The notes under the pieces were generated by a model. The model did not search any database and was not told the origin of the DNA. It saw only the letters and a program-made list of their open reading frames with translations. This document shows, in pieces, positions 22,572-31,094 of a stretch of DNA of 39,202 bases; position 1 is the first letter of the stretch, and each line of letters begins with the position of its first letter. The translations under genes were made by a program, and so were the position numbers. The stretch is from JAQGLW01 sp035995725 (GTDB lineage Bacteria > Pseudomonadota > Gammaproteobacteria > Burkholderiales > Burkholderiaceae_D): contig DASYKE010000007.1 of NCBI GenBank assembly GCA_035995725.1, positions 1 to 39,202 on the forward strand, read 5' to 3'.

Positions 22572-23504
22572 TCAGTTGCGGACTTCTTCGTAAGTGAATG
22601 CCCTGGCGACCGCGACCAATCCCTGTTCCAGCAGCAGCCCCACCACCCCGATCGCGAAAATCGCGATGATGATGTGCGGTACATTAAGGTTGTTCCACTC
22701 GTCCCAGACCCAGAAACCGATACCTACACCGCCGGTCAGCATTTCCGCGGCGACGATTACCAGCCATGCGGTGCCGATGGACAGCCGAACGCCGGTCAGC
22801 ATGTACGGCAGCACCGATGGGAACAGGATCTTGGTGAGGATTTTCCATTCCGACAGATTCAGCACCCTGGCGACATTCATGTAATCCTGCGGCACGCGCT
22901 GCACTCCGACCGCGGTGTTGATGATCATTGGCCAGATGGAACAAATGAAAATCGCCCAGATCGAGGCCGGGTTGGCCGCCTTGAATACCAGCAGGCCGAT
23001 CGGCAGCCACGCCAGCGGCGACACCGGTTTCAACAGGCTAATGATCGGGTTGAACATGTCGGATAAAAACCTGAAGCGGCCGATCAGAAAACCAAGCGGA
23101 ATACCGATGGCGGCGGCCAAACCGAATCCCACAGCGACTCGCTTCAGCGAAGCCAGTATGTTCCAGCCGATGCCCTGGTCGTTCGGCCCCTTCTGATAAA
23201 ACGGGTCGGAAAATATGATGATCGCTTCCTTCAGCGTCACCAGTGGCGACGGAAAGCCGCTACTTTTCATCGACACGATTTCCCACACCAGCACCAGCAA
23301 TGCAATACCGAGAACCGGGGGCAGTAACGCCAGAAAGAACGGACGCAACGATAACTTCACACGACTTTTTTTGTCCTTGCCGGATTCGGCCCCGATACGT
23401 CGTTCGGCTTCCGCCGGCTCCGGTTTTGCGTCCATATTCGCGGGCGGCGATTCCGCTGCCGGCTGCACCGGCTTGTTTGAAAAAGCATTCATGACTGCGC
23501 TCAT
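22572..23504 (-). CDS. nrtB: Nitrate/nitrite ABC transporter, permease subunit
   Basis: 310 aa. An inner-membrane permease of the NrtB/SsuC/TauC family with about six membrane helices after a ~55-residue hydrophilic N-terminus. Membrane helices include FFLALLPPVLGIALLVLVWE and IIIAIFAIGVVGLLLEQGLV. The EAA-loop region (QDYMNVARVLNLSEWKILTK) contacts the ATPase NrtD. ATG 23504 has GGAG about 6 bp upstream. The gap to nrtA is 21 bp, so the genes are co-transcribed. Confidence 0.94.
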   Translation of the reverse strand: MSAVMNAFSNKPVQPAAESPPANMDAKPEPAEAERRIGAESGKDKKSRVKLSLRPFFLALLPPVLGIALLVLVWEIVSMKSSGFPSPLVTLKEAIIIFSDPFYQKGPNDQGIGWNILASLKRVAVGFGLAAAIGIPLGFLIGRFRFLSDMFNPIISLLKPVSPLAWLPIGLLVFKAANPASIWAIFICSIWPMIINTAVGVQRVPQDYMNVARVLNLSEWKILTKILFPSVLPYMLTGVRLSIGTAWLVIVAAEMLTGGVGIGFWVWDEWNNLNVPHIIIAIFAIGVVGLLLEQGLVAVARAFTYEEVRN

Positions 23505-23525
23505 GGCGACTCCGAAATATGAGAA

Positions 23526-24776
23526 CTAGGCCTTGATCTTGAACGAAGCAGCGTACGCTTTCGGGTTCTTGCCATCCCATACCACGCCGTCGACCAGCCT
23601 GGATGTGCGCATCGGATCTTTCGGCACGGCGACTTTGGCCATCGTGGCGGCATCCTTGTACAGGTCGATCCGGTTGATCGACTTGGCGACGGCCAGATAA
23701 TCGACATCTTCTTTCAACAGGCCCCAGCGCTTGTGCTGAGTCAGGAACCACATGCCGTCCGACAGGTACGGGAAATTCACTGCGCCGTCGTTGTAAAACT
23801 TCATGTAGTTGGGATCATCCCAGGTTTTGCCGAGGCCATTCTGATAGCGTCCGAGAATGCGCTGGTTGATCACATCCACCGATGTATTCACATAGGATTT
23901 GTCGGCAATGGTTTCAGCCATTTTGATTTTATTGGACTGCGATGCGTCGATCCATTTGCCCGCTTCCAGCACCGCAGCGGTCATCGCACGCGCGGTATTC
24001 GGATATTTACTGACCCACTCCGCAGTCGTGCCCAGCACTTTTTCCGGATGATCTTTCCAGATATCCTGTGTCGTGACGCCGGTGAAACCGATGCCGTCGG
24101 CGATCGCGCGGTGGCCCCACGGTTCGCCGACACAGTAGCCGTCCATATTGCCGATCCGCATATTGGCGACCATTTGCGGCGGCGGCACGGTAATGATCTT
24201 GGCATCCTTCATCGGATCGATCCCATAGGCTGCCAGCCAGTAGTACAACCACATCGCGTGGGTGCCGGTCGGGAAGGTTTGCGCGAACGTGTATTCACGC
24301 CTGTCGGTTTTCATCAGTTTTGCCAACGCCGGCCCGTCGACCGCACCCTTGTCCGCAATTTTTTTCGACAAGGTGATCGCCTGGCCGTTATTGTTCAGGG
24401 TCATCAGCATCGCCATATCCTTCTTCGGCCCGCCAACACCCAGGTGAACGCCGTAGATCAATCCATACAGTACATGCGCCGCGTCCAGCTCGCCATTGAC
24501 CAGCTTGTCGCGCACGCCGGGCCAGGACGCTTCCTTGGTCGGAATGATCTTGATGCCGTATTTCTTGTCGAAGCCGAGTACGGAGGCCATGACAACCGAC
24601 GCGCAATCGGTCAGGGGAATGAAGCCGACCTTGACTTCCTCCTTTTCCGGTTTATCGGACCCGGCAGCCCAGACGCCTTGCGTCGCTAATCCGCCAAAGG
24701 CGCTCGCTGCGACGGTTGCGCCGGCTTTCAGAATCGTGCGGCGGGTCAAACTGGTCTTGCGGTCTTTCGTGGTCAT
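23526..24776 (-). CDS. nrtA: Nitrate/nitrite-binding periplasmic protein of the ABC transporter
   Basis: 416 aa, CmpA/NrtA family. The N-terminus SLTRRTILKAGATVAASAFG followed by GLATQGVWA is a twin-arginine (Tat) signal, so the protein is exported folded. The mature part has VKVGFIPLTDCASVVMAS, EASWPGVRDKLVNGELDAAH, FPTGTHAMWLYYWLAAYGID and MDGYCVGEPWGHRA, typical of nitrate-binding members. ATG 24776 has AAGGA 5 bp upstream; the longer frame to 24839 is discarded. It is the first gene of nrtABD and preceded by a near-perfect sigma-54 promoter and a leader of about 95 nt. Confidence 0.96.
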   Translation of the reverse strand: MTTKDRKTSLTRRTILKAGATVAASAFGGLATQGVWAAGSDKPEKEEVKVGFIPLTDCASVVMASVLGFDKKYGIKIIPTKEASWPGVRDKLVNGELDAAHVLYGLIYGVHLGVGGPKKDMAMLMTLNNNGQAITLSKKIADKGAVDGPALAKLMKTDRREYTFAQTFPTGTHAMWLYYWLAAYGIDPMKDAKIITVPPPQMVANMRIGNMDGYCVGEPWGHRAIADGIGFTGVTTQDIWKDHPEKVLGTTAEWVSKYPNTARAMTAAVLEAGKWIDASQSNKIKMAETIADKSYVNTSVDVINQRILGRYQNGLGKTWDDPNYMKFYNDGAVNFPYLSDGMWFLTQHKRWGLLKEDVDYLAVAKSINRIDLYKDAATMAKVAVPKDPMRTSRLVDGVVWDGKNPKAYAASFKIKA

Positions 24777-24880
24777 GTTGTCCTTGCGATGCGAGTGATA
24801 AGAGCAGGAAAGACGTCCGACTGCCATTGACCAGGACAAATTACCAATCGCTGTACCTTGGTTGGCCCTGCCTTGCTGTT

Positions 24881-24896
24881 TGCAATTGGTATGCCA
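24881..24896 (-). promoter_or_regulatory. Sigma-54 (RpoN) promoter of nrtABD
   Basis: The minus strand reads TGGCATACCAATTGCA and matches TGGCAYR-N4-TTGCW at every defined base. It is about 105 bp upstream of the nrtA start. The leader that follows includes a stem ACCAA/TTGGT. Confidence 0.9.
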
Positions 24897-24946
24897 GCTT
24901 ATTAAGCGTTACATAATCCGCGGCAGTGAATTACGTCTGTTGTTAC

Positions 24947-24978
24947 TCTCCCCCTTCGGGAGAGGGCCAGGATAAGGG
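24947..24978. repeat. Dispersed GC-rich repeat, copy E, upstream of nrtA
   Basis: CTCTCCCCCTTCGGGAGAGG then GCCAGGATAAGGG. It forms a short CTCTCCC/GGGAGAG hairpin. It lies between the NtrC-like box and the sigma-54 promoter. Confidence 0.75.
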
Positions 24979-25059
24979 ATTGAGAGTTCAGACTATCGTC
25001 CATTAACGCTCACGAATTTGGCCCTTTAATCCATGGCGATACAAATTCGGGCAGTTTGT

Positions 25060-25076
25060 TGCACCGTTTTTGTGCG
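25060..25076. promoter_or_regulatory. NtrC-like box upstream of nrtA
   Basis: TGCACC-GTTTT-TGTGC (half-sites at 25061 and 25071) differs from GCACC-N5-GGTGC at one base. It is about 165 bp upstream of the nrtA sigma-54 promoter, between nasT and nrtA. Confidence 0.65.
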
Positions 25077-25104
25077 CCGCATCAAAAAAGAGCGGCCGAA
25101 TCGA

Positions 25105-25728
25105 TTACATCAACAAGCCGGCAACATCCAGGGCCTGCTGCGCCACGTTCCGCAATTTCAGATTTTTATCCACCGCCAGGCGCCGCAGCATGCGACATGC
25201 CTCGTCTTCGGTGCAACGGTGCCGCTCCATCAGCAATCCCTTGGCACGCTCTATCACTTTACGTTCGGCTAATTTGCGCCTGGTCTCCGCAAGTTCGTCG
25301 CGCAGTTTCCGGTCCACTTCAAAACGCGCGATCGCGACGTCCAGTACCGCCTTGATACGATCAGCCGACAGGCCTGCCACCACATAAGCAGACACACCGG
25401 CTTCAATTGCCGTATGCATGCTGTCCCAGTTGTCGTCTTCAGCAAAACAAACGATCGGACGCTTGGTCTCAGCGGTGGCCGCGATGACTTTTTTCAGGAC
25501 GGCATCGGATCGGCCGTCGATAATGATCACATCCGGCCGCAACTGCCCAATTTGCGCGGCCAGATCCGCATTCGGCGGCAATGCGGCAATGATGTTGTAA
25601 CGAGTATCCAGCAAGCCGGTGCGCAAGACCTTTGCACGTTCTGCCTGCCGGTGCGCGGCCCGGCCGGCGCCTGCCGGCGCTGCTGCTGAATTGACGACTA
25701 CAATCTTGAGATGATTCGAATTGGCCAT
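25105..25728 (-). CDS. nasT: NasT-type ANTAR antiterminator, response-regulator-like
   Basis: 207 aa. The N-terminal half is a receiver-like domain (KIVVVNSAAAPAG..., phosphoacceptor-type Asp in DVIIIDGRSD). The C-terminal ~60 residues are an ANTAR RNA-binding domain: LAERKVIERAKGLLMERHRC, then TEDEACRMLRRLAVDKNLKL and RNVAQQALDVAGLL. In other proteobacteria NasT binds the leader RNA of nitrate genes and is held inactive by NasS when nitrate is absent. The start at 25728 is chosen because the frame upstream contains a sigma-54 promoter. No strong ribosome site is near. No NasS gene is visible in the window. Confidence 0.92.
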   Translation of the reverse strand: MANSNHLKIVVVNSAAAPAGAGRAAHRQAERAKVLRTGLLDTRYNIIAALPPNADLAAQIGQLRPDVIIIDGRSDAVLKKVIAATAETKRPIVCFAEDDNWDSMHTAIEAGVSAYVVAGLSADRIKAVLDVAIARFEVDRKLRDELAETRRKLAERKVIERAKGLLMERHRCTEDEACRMLRRLAVDKNLKLRNVAQQALDVAGLLM

Positions 25729-25762
25729 GATGGTATATGCGCTTTCCTTTACAATATGGCTT

Positions 25763-25778
25763 TGCAAAAAGCTTGCCA
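25763..25778 (-). promoter_or_regulatory. Sigma-54-type promoter of nasT
   Basis: The minus strand reads TGGCAAGCTTTTTGCA: -24 TGGCA, -12 TTGCA, exact spacing, with one mismatch (A for C/T at position 6). It is about 35 bp upstream of the nasT start. Confidence 0.75.
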
Positions 25779-26016
25779 CCCGAAGCTTTTGTCATTAATC
25801 AGAGAGTGCGTTCAGTTTGAAGTACGTATCAGCCAGGCGCAGCCAGACGCGGCGCGATCAGGAGTGATTGCTTTGACAAGCCGTGCAACGAAACGGCGCG
25901 TTTTGGACTGAATCCGGAGCGAACGGGTTGCTTCGCCGTCCCGTGCGGGGTGATTGCGCGCAAGCATCGCAACCACCGGTCCGCACAGCCACTAGTTGAT
26001 AACCGGCCTTTTCCCG

Positions 26017-27045
26017 ATGATTGTTCTTGGCGTTGAATCCTCCTGCGATGAAACCGGTCTTGCGTTGTACGACACGCATAGCGGTTTGCGCGCGCATGCG
26101 CTGTACTCCCAGGTCGCGATGCATGAAGAGTACGGCGGCGTAGTGCCTGAACTGGCGTCGCGTGACCATATCCGGCGTGCCATTCCTCTATTGGAGCAGG
26201 TACTGGCGGAAAGCGGCATTGCGCGCAGCGCGATCGATGCGATCGCCTACACGCAGGGTCCGGGGCTGGCCGGTGCGCTGTTGGTCGGCGCGTCGATTGC
26301 GTGCGGCCTCGGCCTGGCTCTCGACAAACCGGTGCTCGGCATCCACCACCTGGAAGGACACTTGCTGTCGCCGCTGCTAGCGCGCGATGCGCCTGCATTT
26401 CCATTCGTCGCGCTGCTCGTCTCCGGCGGGCATACGCAACTGATGCGGGTGGACGGCGTCGGACAATATATTCTGCTTGGCGAGACCATGGATGACGCGG
26501 CCGGCGAAGCGTTCGACAAGTCGGCCAAGCTACTCGGTCTGGGCTATCCGGGCGGACCGGAGATTTCGCGTCTGGCCGAATTCGGCGACCCCGGCGTCTA
26601 TACGCTGCCGCGCCCGATGCTGCATTCGAAGAATCTGAATTTCAGTTTCTCCGGACTCAAGACTGCGGTATTGACCGTCGTGAAAAATCAGATCACGAAT
26701 ATATGCGAACAGGACAAGGCCAATATCGCACGTGCATTCGTCGATGCGATGGTCGATGTGCTGGTCGCGAAATGCATCGCGGCGCTGAAGCAAACCGGAC
26801 TGAAGCGGCTGGTCATCGCGGGCGGCGTCGGCGCCAATCAACAGTTGCGCGCGGCACTGAACGCGGCGGCTGAAAAGAGGCGCTTTCGGGTGTTCTATCC
26901 GGAACTGGAATTTTGCACCGATAACGGCGCGATGATTGCATTTGCCGGCGCGATGCGATTGCAAATCAACCCCGATGCGGCCAAACGCGATTACGCGTTC
27001 AACGTGCGGCCGCGCTGGCCGCTGGATGAATTGCGCACTGTATAA
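26017..27045 (+). CDS. tsaD: tRNA N6-threonylcarbamoyladenosine (t6A37) synthase subunit TsaD
   Basis: 342 aa, standard length. It transfers threonylcarbamoyl to A37 of ANN-decoding tRNAs in the cytoplasm with TsaB/E. Metal-binding HxExH-type site is H111/H115 in HHLEGHLLSP; the nucleotide-fold motif VSGGHTQL and the N-terminal ESSCDET are present, as is the C-terminal EFCTDNGAMIAFAG. The ATG at 26017 is family-typical; a TTG 21 bp upstream is in frame. It is encoded divergently from nasT; the ~290-bp gap between them contains the nasT promoter and no other gene. Confidence 0.98.
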   Translation: MIVLGVESSCDETGLALYDTHSGLRAHALYSQVAMHEEYGGVVPELASRDHIRRAIPLLEQVLAESGIARSAIDAIAYTQGPGLAGALLVGASIACGLGLALDKPVLGIHHLEGHLLSPLLARDAPAFPFVALLVSGGHTQLMRVDGVGQYILLGETMDDAAGEAFDKSAKLLGLGYPGGPEISRLAEFGDPGVYTLPRPMLHSKNLNFSFSGLKTAVLTVVKNQITNICEQDKANIARAFVDAMVDVLVAKCIAALKQTGLKRLVIAGGVGANQQLRAALNAAAEKRRFRVFYPELEFCTDNGAMIAFAGAMRLQINPDAAKRDYAFNVRPRWPLDELRTV

Positions 27046-27339
27046 CTTCGCGCAATATTGCTTGCCTGCCTCCTCGATTCCGACACGATCCTCGCATTAA
27101 ACTAGAACTCATTTCATAAATAGCCGTAAGTAGCAAAGCGCTCGCAATCGAACCGGTACACCGTCGAATTTGCCATCTCTAAGAGAGCAATGGCGCAAAC
27201 AAATTTAATCGAGTAGGAGTGTGCCGTCTTGTTTGCGCCGGCCGTGCTGCATACCTTTTTCATCAAATGATTCGACCACCTGTCACATACCGGCCGAAAA
27301 CATGCGGGGCTGAGGCATTTGCCAGGAGAAGTCGAAATC
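27046..27339. other. Gap between tsaD and the decayed antiporter gene
   Basis: No gene is supported here. The frames are short, and no family is recognised. Confidence 0.4.
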
Positions 27340-28022
27340 GTGTTCGGCTTCTGGACCTTGGTGCTAGTGGTATTCATCGTGGCAGTTGGCGGGTTGAAGC
27401 CTGCCGTTGGTTATCTTGAACAGCGGGACTACACAGAGCCTTCTTTTTGTGTTTGCCATTCTGGTAATTGCGGGCACCCGACCAGTCCCCTGCCCTGCCA
27501 GGCACATGGTTGATCAGGTCGTGCGCCATCTGCCTCTATTGGAACCGATAGCCTGTTATGTGGTCACTCTGTCGCTGGTGCCGCTGCTGAGTTCCTTCAT
27601 CACCGAACCGGCGGCGATGAGATTGGCCGCATTGATGCTGCCGAGGGTTTGCTGGTGGCGTTTTTTCTGGCTGGACTGGTAATGCTGGGCGGACAGCAGA
27701 ACTGGCGGCTGCAACCGCTAGTGGCAGAAATGGATTCCACCATGCTATTCTTCGGTTCCACCGCGTTGACCGCGATTACCGACAATGCGGCGTTGACCTA
27801 TCTCGGCTCGCTGGTGGAAAGCATTTCGAATGCCGCAAAATATGCGCTGGTCGCCGACGCAATGACTGACGGCAGACTCGCTGTGATTGCCAACGCGCCC
27901 AACTCAGCGGGATTTTCAATGCTAAAGAAACATTCAATGAACAATCGATCAGCCCGCTTCGATTATTTGTTACGACCTTATTGCCAACCGTCTTTGCAGC
28001 ATTGTGCTTCTTGCTGTTTTGA
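27340..28022 (+). pseudogene. Decayed Na+/H+ antiporter gene
   Basis: The three frames together spell an antiporter-like membrane protein. Frame 1 has VFGFWTLVLVVFIVAVGGLK and PAVGYLEQRDYTEP. A shift gives LLFVFAILVIAGTRP, then VVTLSLVPLLSSFITEPAAM. After LAALML the sequence jumps, near 27640, straight to EGLLVAFFLAGLVMLGG and STALTAITDNAALTYLGSLV. A last shift near 27920 gives TFNEQSISPLRLF and the end FAALCFLLF-TGA. At ~680 bp it is much shorter than the ~1.2-kb full-length gene I would expect, so an internal deletion of about 500 bp plus at least two frameshifts has destroyed it. A GTG at 27340 has AGGAGA upstream. Family is assigned by recall only. Confidence 0.78.
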
Positions 28023-28055
28023 TCGCGATGCCATGATGCCAAGAACTGGAACGAC

Positions 28056-29255
28056 ATGCCTGCACTAAGCTTTTTACCAACCTTTCCCGATTCTCTGAAT
28101 GTGTTAACGGCGACCGGGTTGATTCTGATTGTCGGTATTTCCGGCGCACGCCTGGTAGCGCGCATGCTGCCGGTGCCGGCGATCACCGGCTATGTACTGA
28201 CCGGGCTGCTGATCGGACCTGCCGGATTCAATCTGATCGACGCAACAATCCTGGACAAGCTGGGCTTGCTGGTCGATCTCGCGTTCGGACTGGTTCTGTT
28301 CGAACTGGGGCGCCGGGTCGATTATCACTGGCTGTTGCGCGAAAAGCGACTGCTCGTGACCGGCATTTTGATCAGCGCCAGTACATTTATTGCGCTGTAT
28401 TGGCTGCTGACACAGTTCGGCATCGGCAAACTGGTTGCGAGCATGGTGGCTGCACTCGGCATGGCGACGTCGCCCGCCGTTGCATTGAACGTGGTGCGCG
28501 AAGTCAAGGCCGAAGGCCAACTCACCGAACGCATGTTGAATATCGTGGTCATCGGCAACGTACTGGCCTTTTTCGGATTCTCGATGGGTCTGGCGGCGCT
28601 GCATGTCGAATATCAAGCCGGGTGGCAAAGCTACCTGCTGCATCCGCTGTATCTGCTCTGCGGCTCCATTTTGCTGGGCTGGCTGGCCGGCAGATTGCTG
28701 ATCTGGCTGGGCCAATGGCTTGGACGCGACGCTCAGGCCCTCCTGATCGTAATGCTGGCGCTGATTGCCGCCACGGTGGGCATCGCGATCATGTTCAAGC
28801 TGTCGGCACTGATTGCGCTGCTGGCCTTCGGCATTGCCAGCCGTAGCCGGGACCCACGCCGCATTGTCATCGAACCTGATCTCAGTCCATTCACTGCATT
28901 GCTCTACATCTTGTTGTTCGTGTTTGCCGGCGCCCGACTGGAATTGGTCTATTTGCGTGAGCTGGCGCCGGTGGTACTGTCGTTTATCGCGCTGAGACTG
29001 GCCGTTACCATGCTGCTGACAACCGCGCTGGCCCCGATCAACGGCATGACGATACGTAAAGGCGCGCTGCTCGGACTTGCACTTATGCCATTGTCCGGCT
29101 TCAAGATTGTCCTGGTACAGCAGGCCGCCGGACTCTATCCGCAATTCGGTGCACAGTTGTCGGCACTCATAGTGTCGATACTGGTCATACTGGAAATTGC
29201 CGGTCCCATCTGCACCCGCTATGCATTAGTCGCTTCCGGTGAAGCGCATACTTAA
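28056..29255 (+). CDS. Cation:proton antiporter, CPA2 (Kef-type) membrane domain only
   Basis: 399 aa with about 11-12 membrane helices. It has the CPA2 pattern: PAITGYVLTGLLIGPAGFNL, DLAFGLVLFELGRRVD, MVAALGMATSPAVALNVVRE, ALIALLAFGIASRSRDPRRI, and an end SALIVSILVILEIAGP. It lacks the C-terminal RCK/TrkA-N nucleotide-binding domain of full KefB/KefC. Substrate (Na+ or K+) is unknown. It follows a decayed antiporter gene and precedes ybdK with a 12-bp gap, so antiporter and ligase are probably translated from one message. Confidence 0.92.
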   Translation: MPALSFLPTFPDSLNVLTATGLILIVGISGARLVARMLPVPAITGYVLTGLLIGPAGFNLIDATILDKLGLLVDLAFGLVLFELGRRVDYHWLLREKRLLVTGILISASTFIALYWLLTQFGIGKLVASMVAALGMATSPAVALNVVREVKAEGQLTERMLNIVVIGNVLAFFGFSMGLAALHVEYQAGWQSYLLHPLYLLCGSILLGWLAGRLLIWLGQWLGRDAQALLIVMLALIAATVGIAIMFKLSALIALLAFGIASRSRDPRRIVIEPDLSPFTALLYILLFVFAGARLELVYLRELAPVVLSFIALRLAVTMLLTTALAPINGMTIRKGALLGLALMPLSGFKIVLVQQAAGLYPQFGAQLSALIVSILVILEIAGPICTRYALVASGEAHT

Positions 29256-29267
29256 AGGAACGTTCCG

Positions 29268-30380
29268 ATGCTGGAATTCACCACTTCCACCCCACTGACA
29301 ATGGGTGTCGAACTGGAGCTGCAAATTGTCAACCGGCGCGATTACAATCTGACGCGCGGATCGATCGACCTGCTGGCATTGCTCAACAAGCAAAAGCACG
29401 GTTACGACATCAAGCCTGAAATAACCGAGAGCATGGTCGAGATTGCGACCTCGGTGCATACCAGGCATCAGGAGATGCTGACCGAACTGACCGCCATGCG
29501 CTCACTGCTGGTGTCGGCGGCCGACAAACTGAATCTGGGCTTGGCCGGCGGCGGCGCGCATCCGTTCCAGCATTGGGGAGATCAGCGTATCTACCCGACC
29601 GAACGCTATCGCCTGGTGTCGGAACTATACGGTTATCTGGCCAAGCAATTTACCGTCTATGGTCAGCATATCCATATCGGCTGCGCCAATGGCGATGAAG
29701 CGGTACGACTGGTGCACCTGCTGGCGCGCACCATCCCGCATTTTATTGCGCTGTCGGCTTCGTCGCCGTTTTATCAAGGAGTCGATACCACTTTTCAATC
29801 TTCGCGACTGACTTCGATTAATGCGTTCCCGCTATCGGGCTGCATGCCTTTTGTCGCGGATTGGGCCGCTTTCAATAGCTACTTTGAAAAAATGGCAAAC
29901 ATGGGAATTGTCGCCAGCATGAAAGATTTTTACTGGGATATCCGGCCCAAGCCGGAATACGGCACGGTGGAAATCCGGGTCTGCGATACGCCGCTGACAA
30001 TCGACACCGCGGTCGCCTTGGCCGCCTATGCGCAAACGCTCAGCAAATATTTCTTCGCGCAACGCGACCTGGCGCCGACGCAGGATATTTACCTGACCTA
30101 TTCATACAATCGCTTTCAGGCGTGTCGTTTCGGCATGGCGGGATCGTTAATCAACCCGGTCAACGGACTGCGTCCCACGATCCGCGAAGATATTCTGCGC
30201 ACGTTCGAATTGCTCGGCGATGCGGCACAGGAACTTGGCACGACGGATGCAATTGCATTCCTGCGCAACCGAGTGCTGGATAACCAGTCCGACGCAGGCT
30301 GGCTGCGCGCCAGGCACCAGCATTGCGGCGCCTTGAGCGACGTGGTGCGGCAGCAAAGCGAGCTGTGGATGATGCAATGA
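29268..30380 (+). CDS. ybdK: YbdK-type carboxylate-amine ligase (glutamate-cysteine ligase 2 family)
   Basis: 370 aa, standard YbdK length. The family is ATP-grasp-like glutamine-synthetase fold; E. coli YbdK has weak gamma-glutamylcysteine ligase activity and its true substrate is unknown. Motifs: TMGVELELQIVNRRDYNL at the N-terminus, KPEITESMVEIATSVHT, GGGAHPFQHWGDQ, VYGQHIHIGC, ALSASSPFYQGVDT and GTVEIRVCDTPLT. AAGGAAC is the ribosome site 5-8 bp upstream. It is coupled to the Kef-type antiporter upstream (12-bp gap). Confidence 0.95.
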   Translation: MLEFTTSTPLTMGVELELQIVNRRDYNLTRGSIDLLALLNKQKHGYDIKPEITESMVEIATSVHTRHQEMLTELTAMRSLLVSAADKLNLGLAGGGAHPFQHWGDQRIYPTERYRLVSELYGYLAKQFTVYGQHIHIGCANGDEAVRLVHLLARTIPHFIALSASSPFYQGVDTTFQSSRLTSINAFPLSGCMPFVADWAAFNSYFEKMANMGIVASMKDFYWDIRPKPEYGTVEIRVCDTPLTIDTAVALAAYAQTLSKYFFAQRDLAPTQDIYLTYSYNRFQACRFGMAGSLINPVNGLRPTIREDILRTFELLGDAAQELGTTDAIAFLRNRVLDNQSDAGWLRARHQHCGALSDVVRQQSELWMMQ

Positions 30381-30394
30381 TAAATGCGAAGAAA

Positions 30395-31000
30395 TTAATT
30401 TTTCTTGCTGCCGATCCTGCTTTCCTTGCCCGCCAATAAATTGCCTATATTTTTACCGTGGCGATAAATCAGCAAGCCGCTCATCACCAGTACCGCAAGC
30501 AATATCGCATCGACGCCGAACAGCAAGCCGTAATAAAACGGTGCGAATACACTGGCAATCAATGCTGCCAGCGACGAATAGCGGAACGCATAGGCAACCG
30601 CCAACCAGGTCACCAGAGTCGCCACGCCAAGCCAGACGTTGATGCCAAGCAGAACGCCGAGAGCAGTGGCGACGCCTTTGCCACCGGCGAATCGGAAAAA
30701 CACCGGCCACAAATGGCCGACGAATACAGCGATCGCAACCAGTGCAATTCCGCTGTCTTCAACGCCATATTGCGGCCCGTATTTCTGCGCCAGCCATACC
30801 GCGAACCAACCCTTGATGCAATCCCCCAGCAGCGTCGCCATTGCGGCATACCTGTTGCCGCTGCGCAGGACGTTGGTCGCGCCGGGATTCTTCGATCCAT
30901 ATGTGCGGGGATCGGCCAGGCCGAATAATTTGCTTACTACTACGGCAAACGAAATCGAACCGATCAGATATGCCGCTATGACGAATAAAACCGTATTCAT
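30395..31000 (-). CDS. plsY: Glycerol-3-phosphate acyltransferase PlsY
   Basis: 201 aa, polytopic inner-membrane protein. It acylates glycerol-3-phosphate with acyl-phosphate in phospholipid synthesis. Catalytic motif 1 is GSKNPGATNVLRSGN (residues ~35-50), and motif 2 includes KGVATALGVLLGIN; five or so membrane helices. A GGAGGGG ribosome site lies 5 bp upstream. It is convergent with ybdK, 14 bp apart. Confidence 0.97.
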   Translation of the reverse strand: MNTVLFVIAAYLIGSISFAVVVSKLFGLADPRTYGSKNPGATNVLRSGNRYAAMATLLGDCIKGWFAVWLAQKYGPQYGVEDSGIALVAIAVFVGHLWPVFFRFAGGKGVATALGVLLGINVWLGVATLVTWLAVAYAFRYSSLAALIASVFAPFYYGLLFGVDAILLAVLVMSGLLIYRHGKNIGNLLAGKESRIGSKKN

Positions 31001-31094
31001 ATTCCCCTCCGAAAACTTTCGATCGCTGCATCAGTCCATACAACGCCGCTGCGCATTTCTGCGGCTGGCCTGATGTCATTTTGATGTTCTATTT

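Noticed and set aside
28104..29144. 346-codon minus-strand frame opposite the antiporter
   Set aside because: Gln/His/Arg-rich shadow of hydrophobic codons; not a protein.
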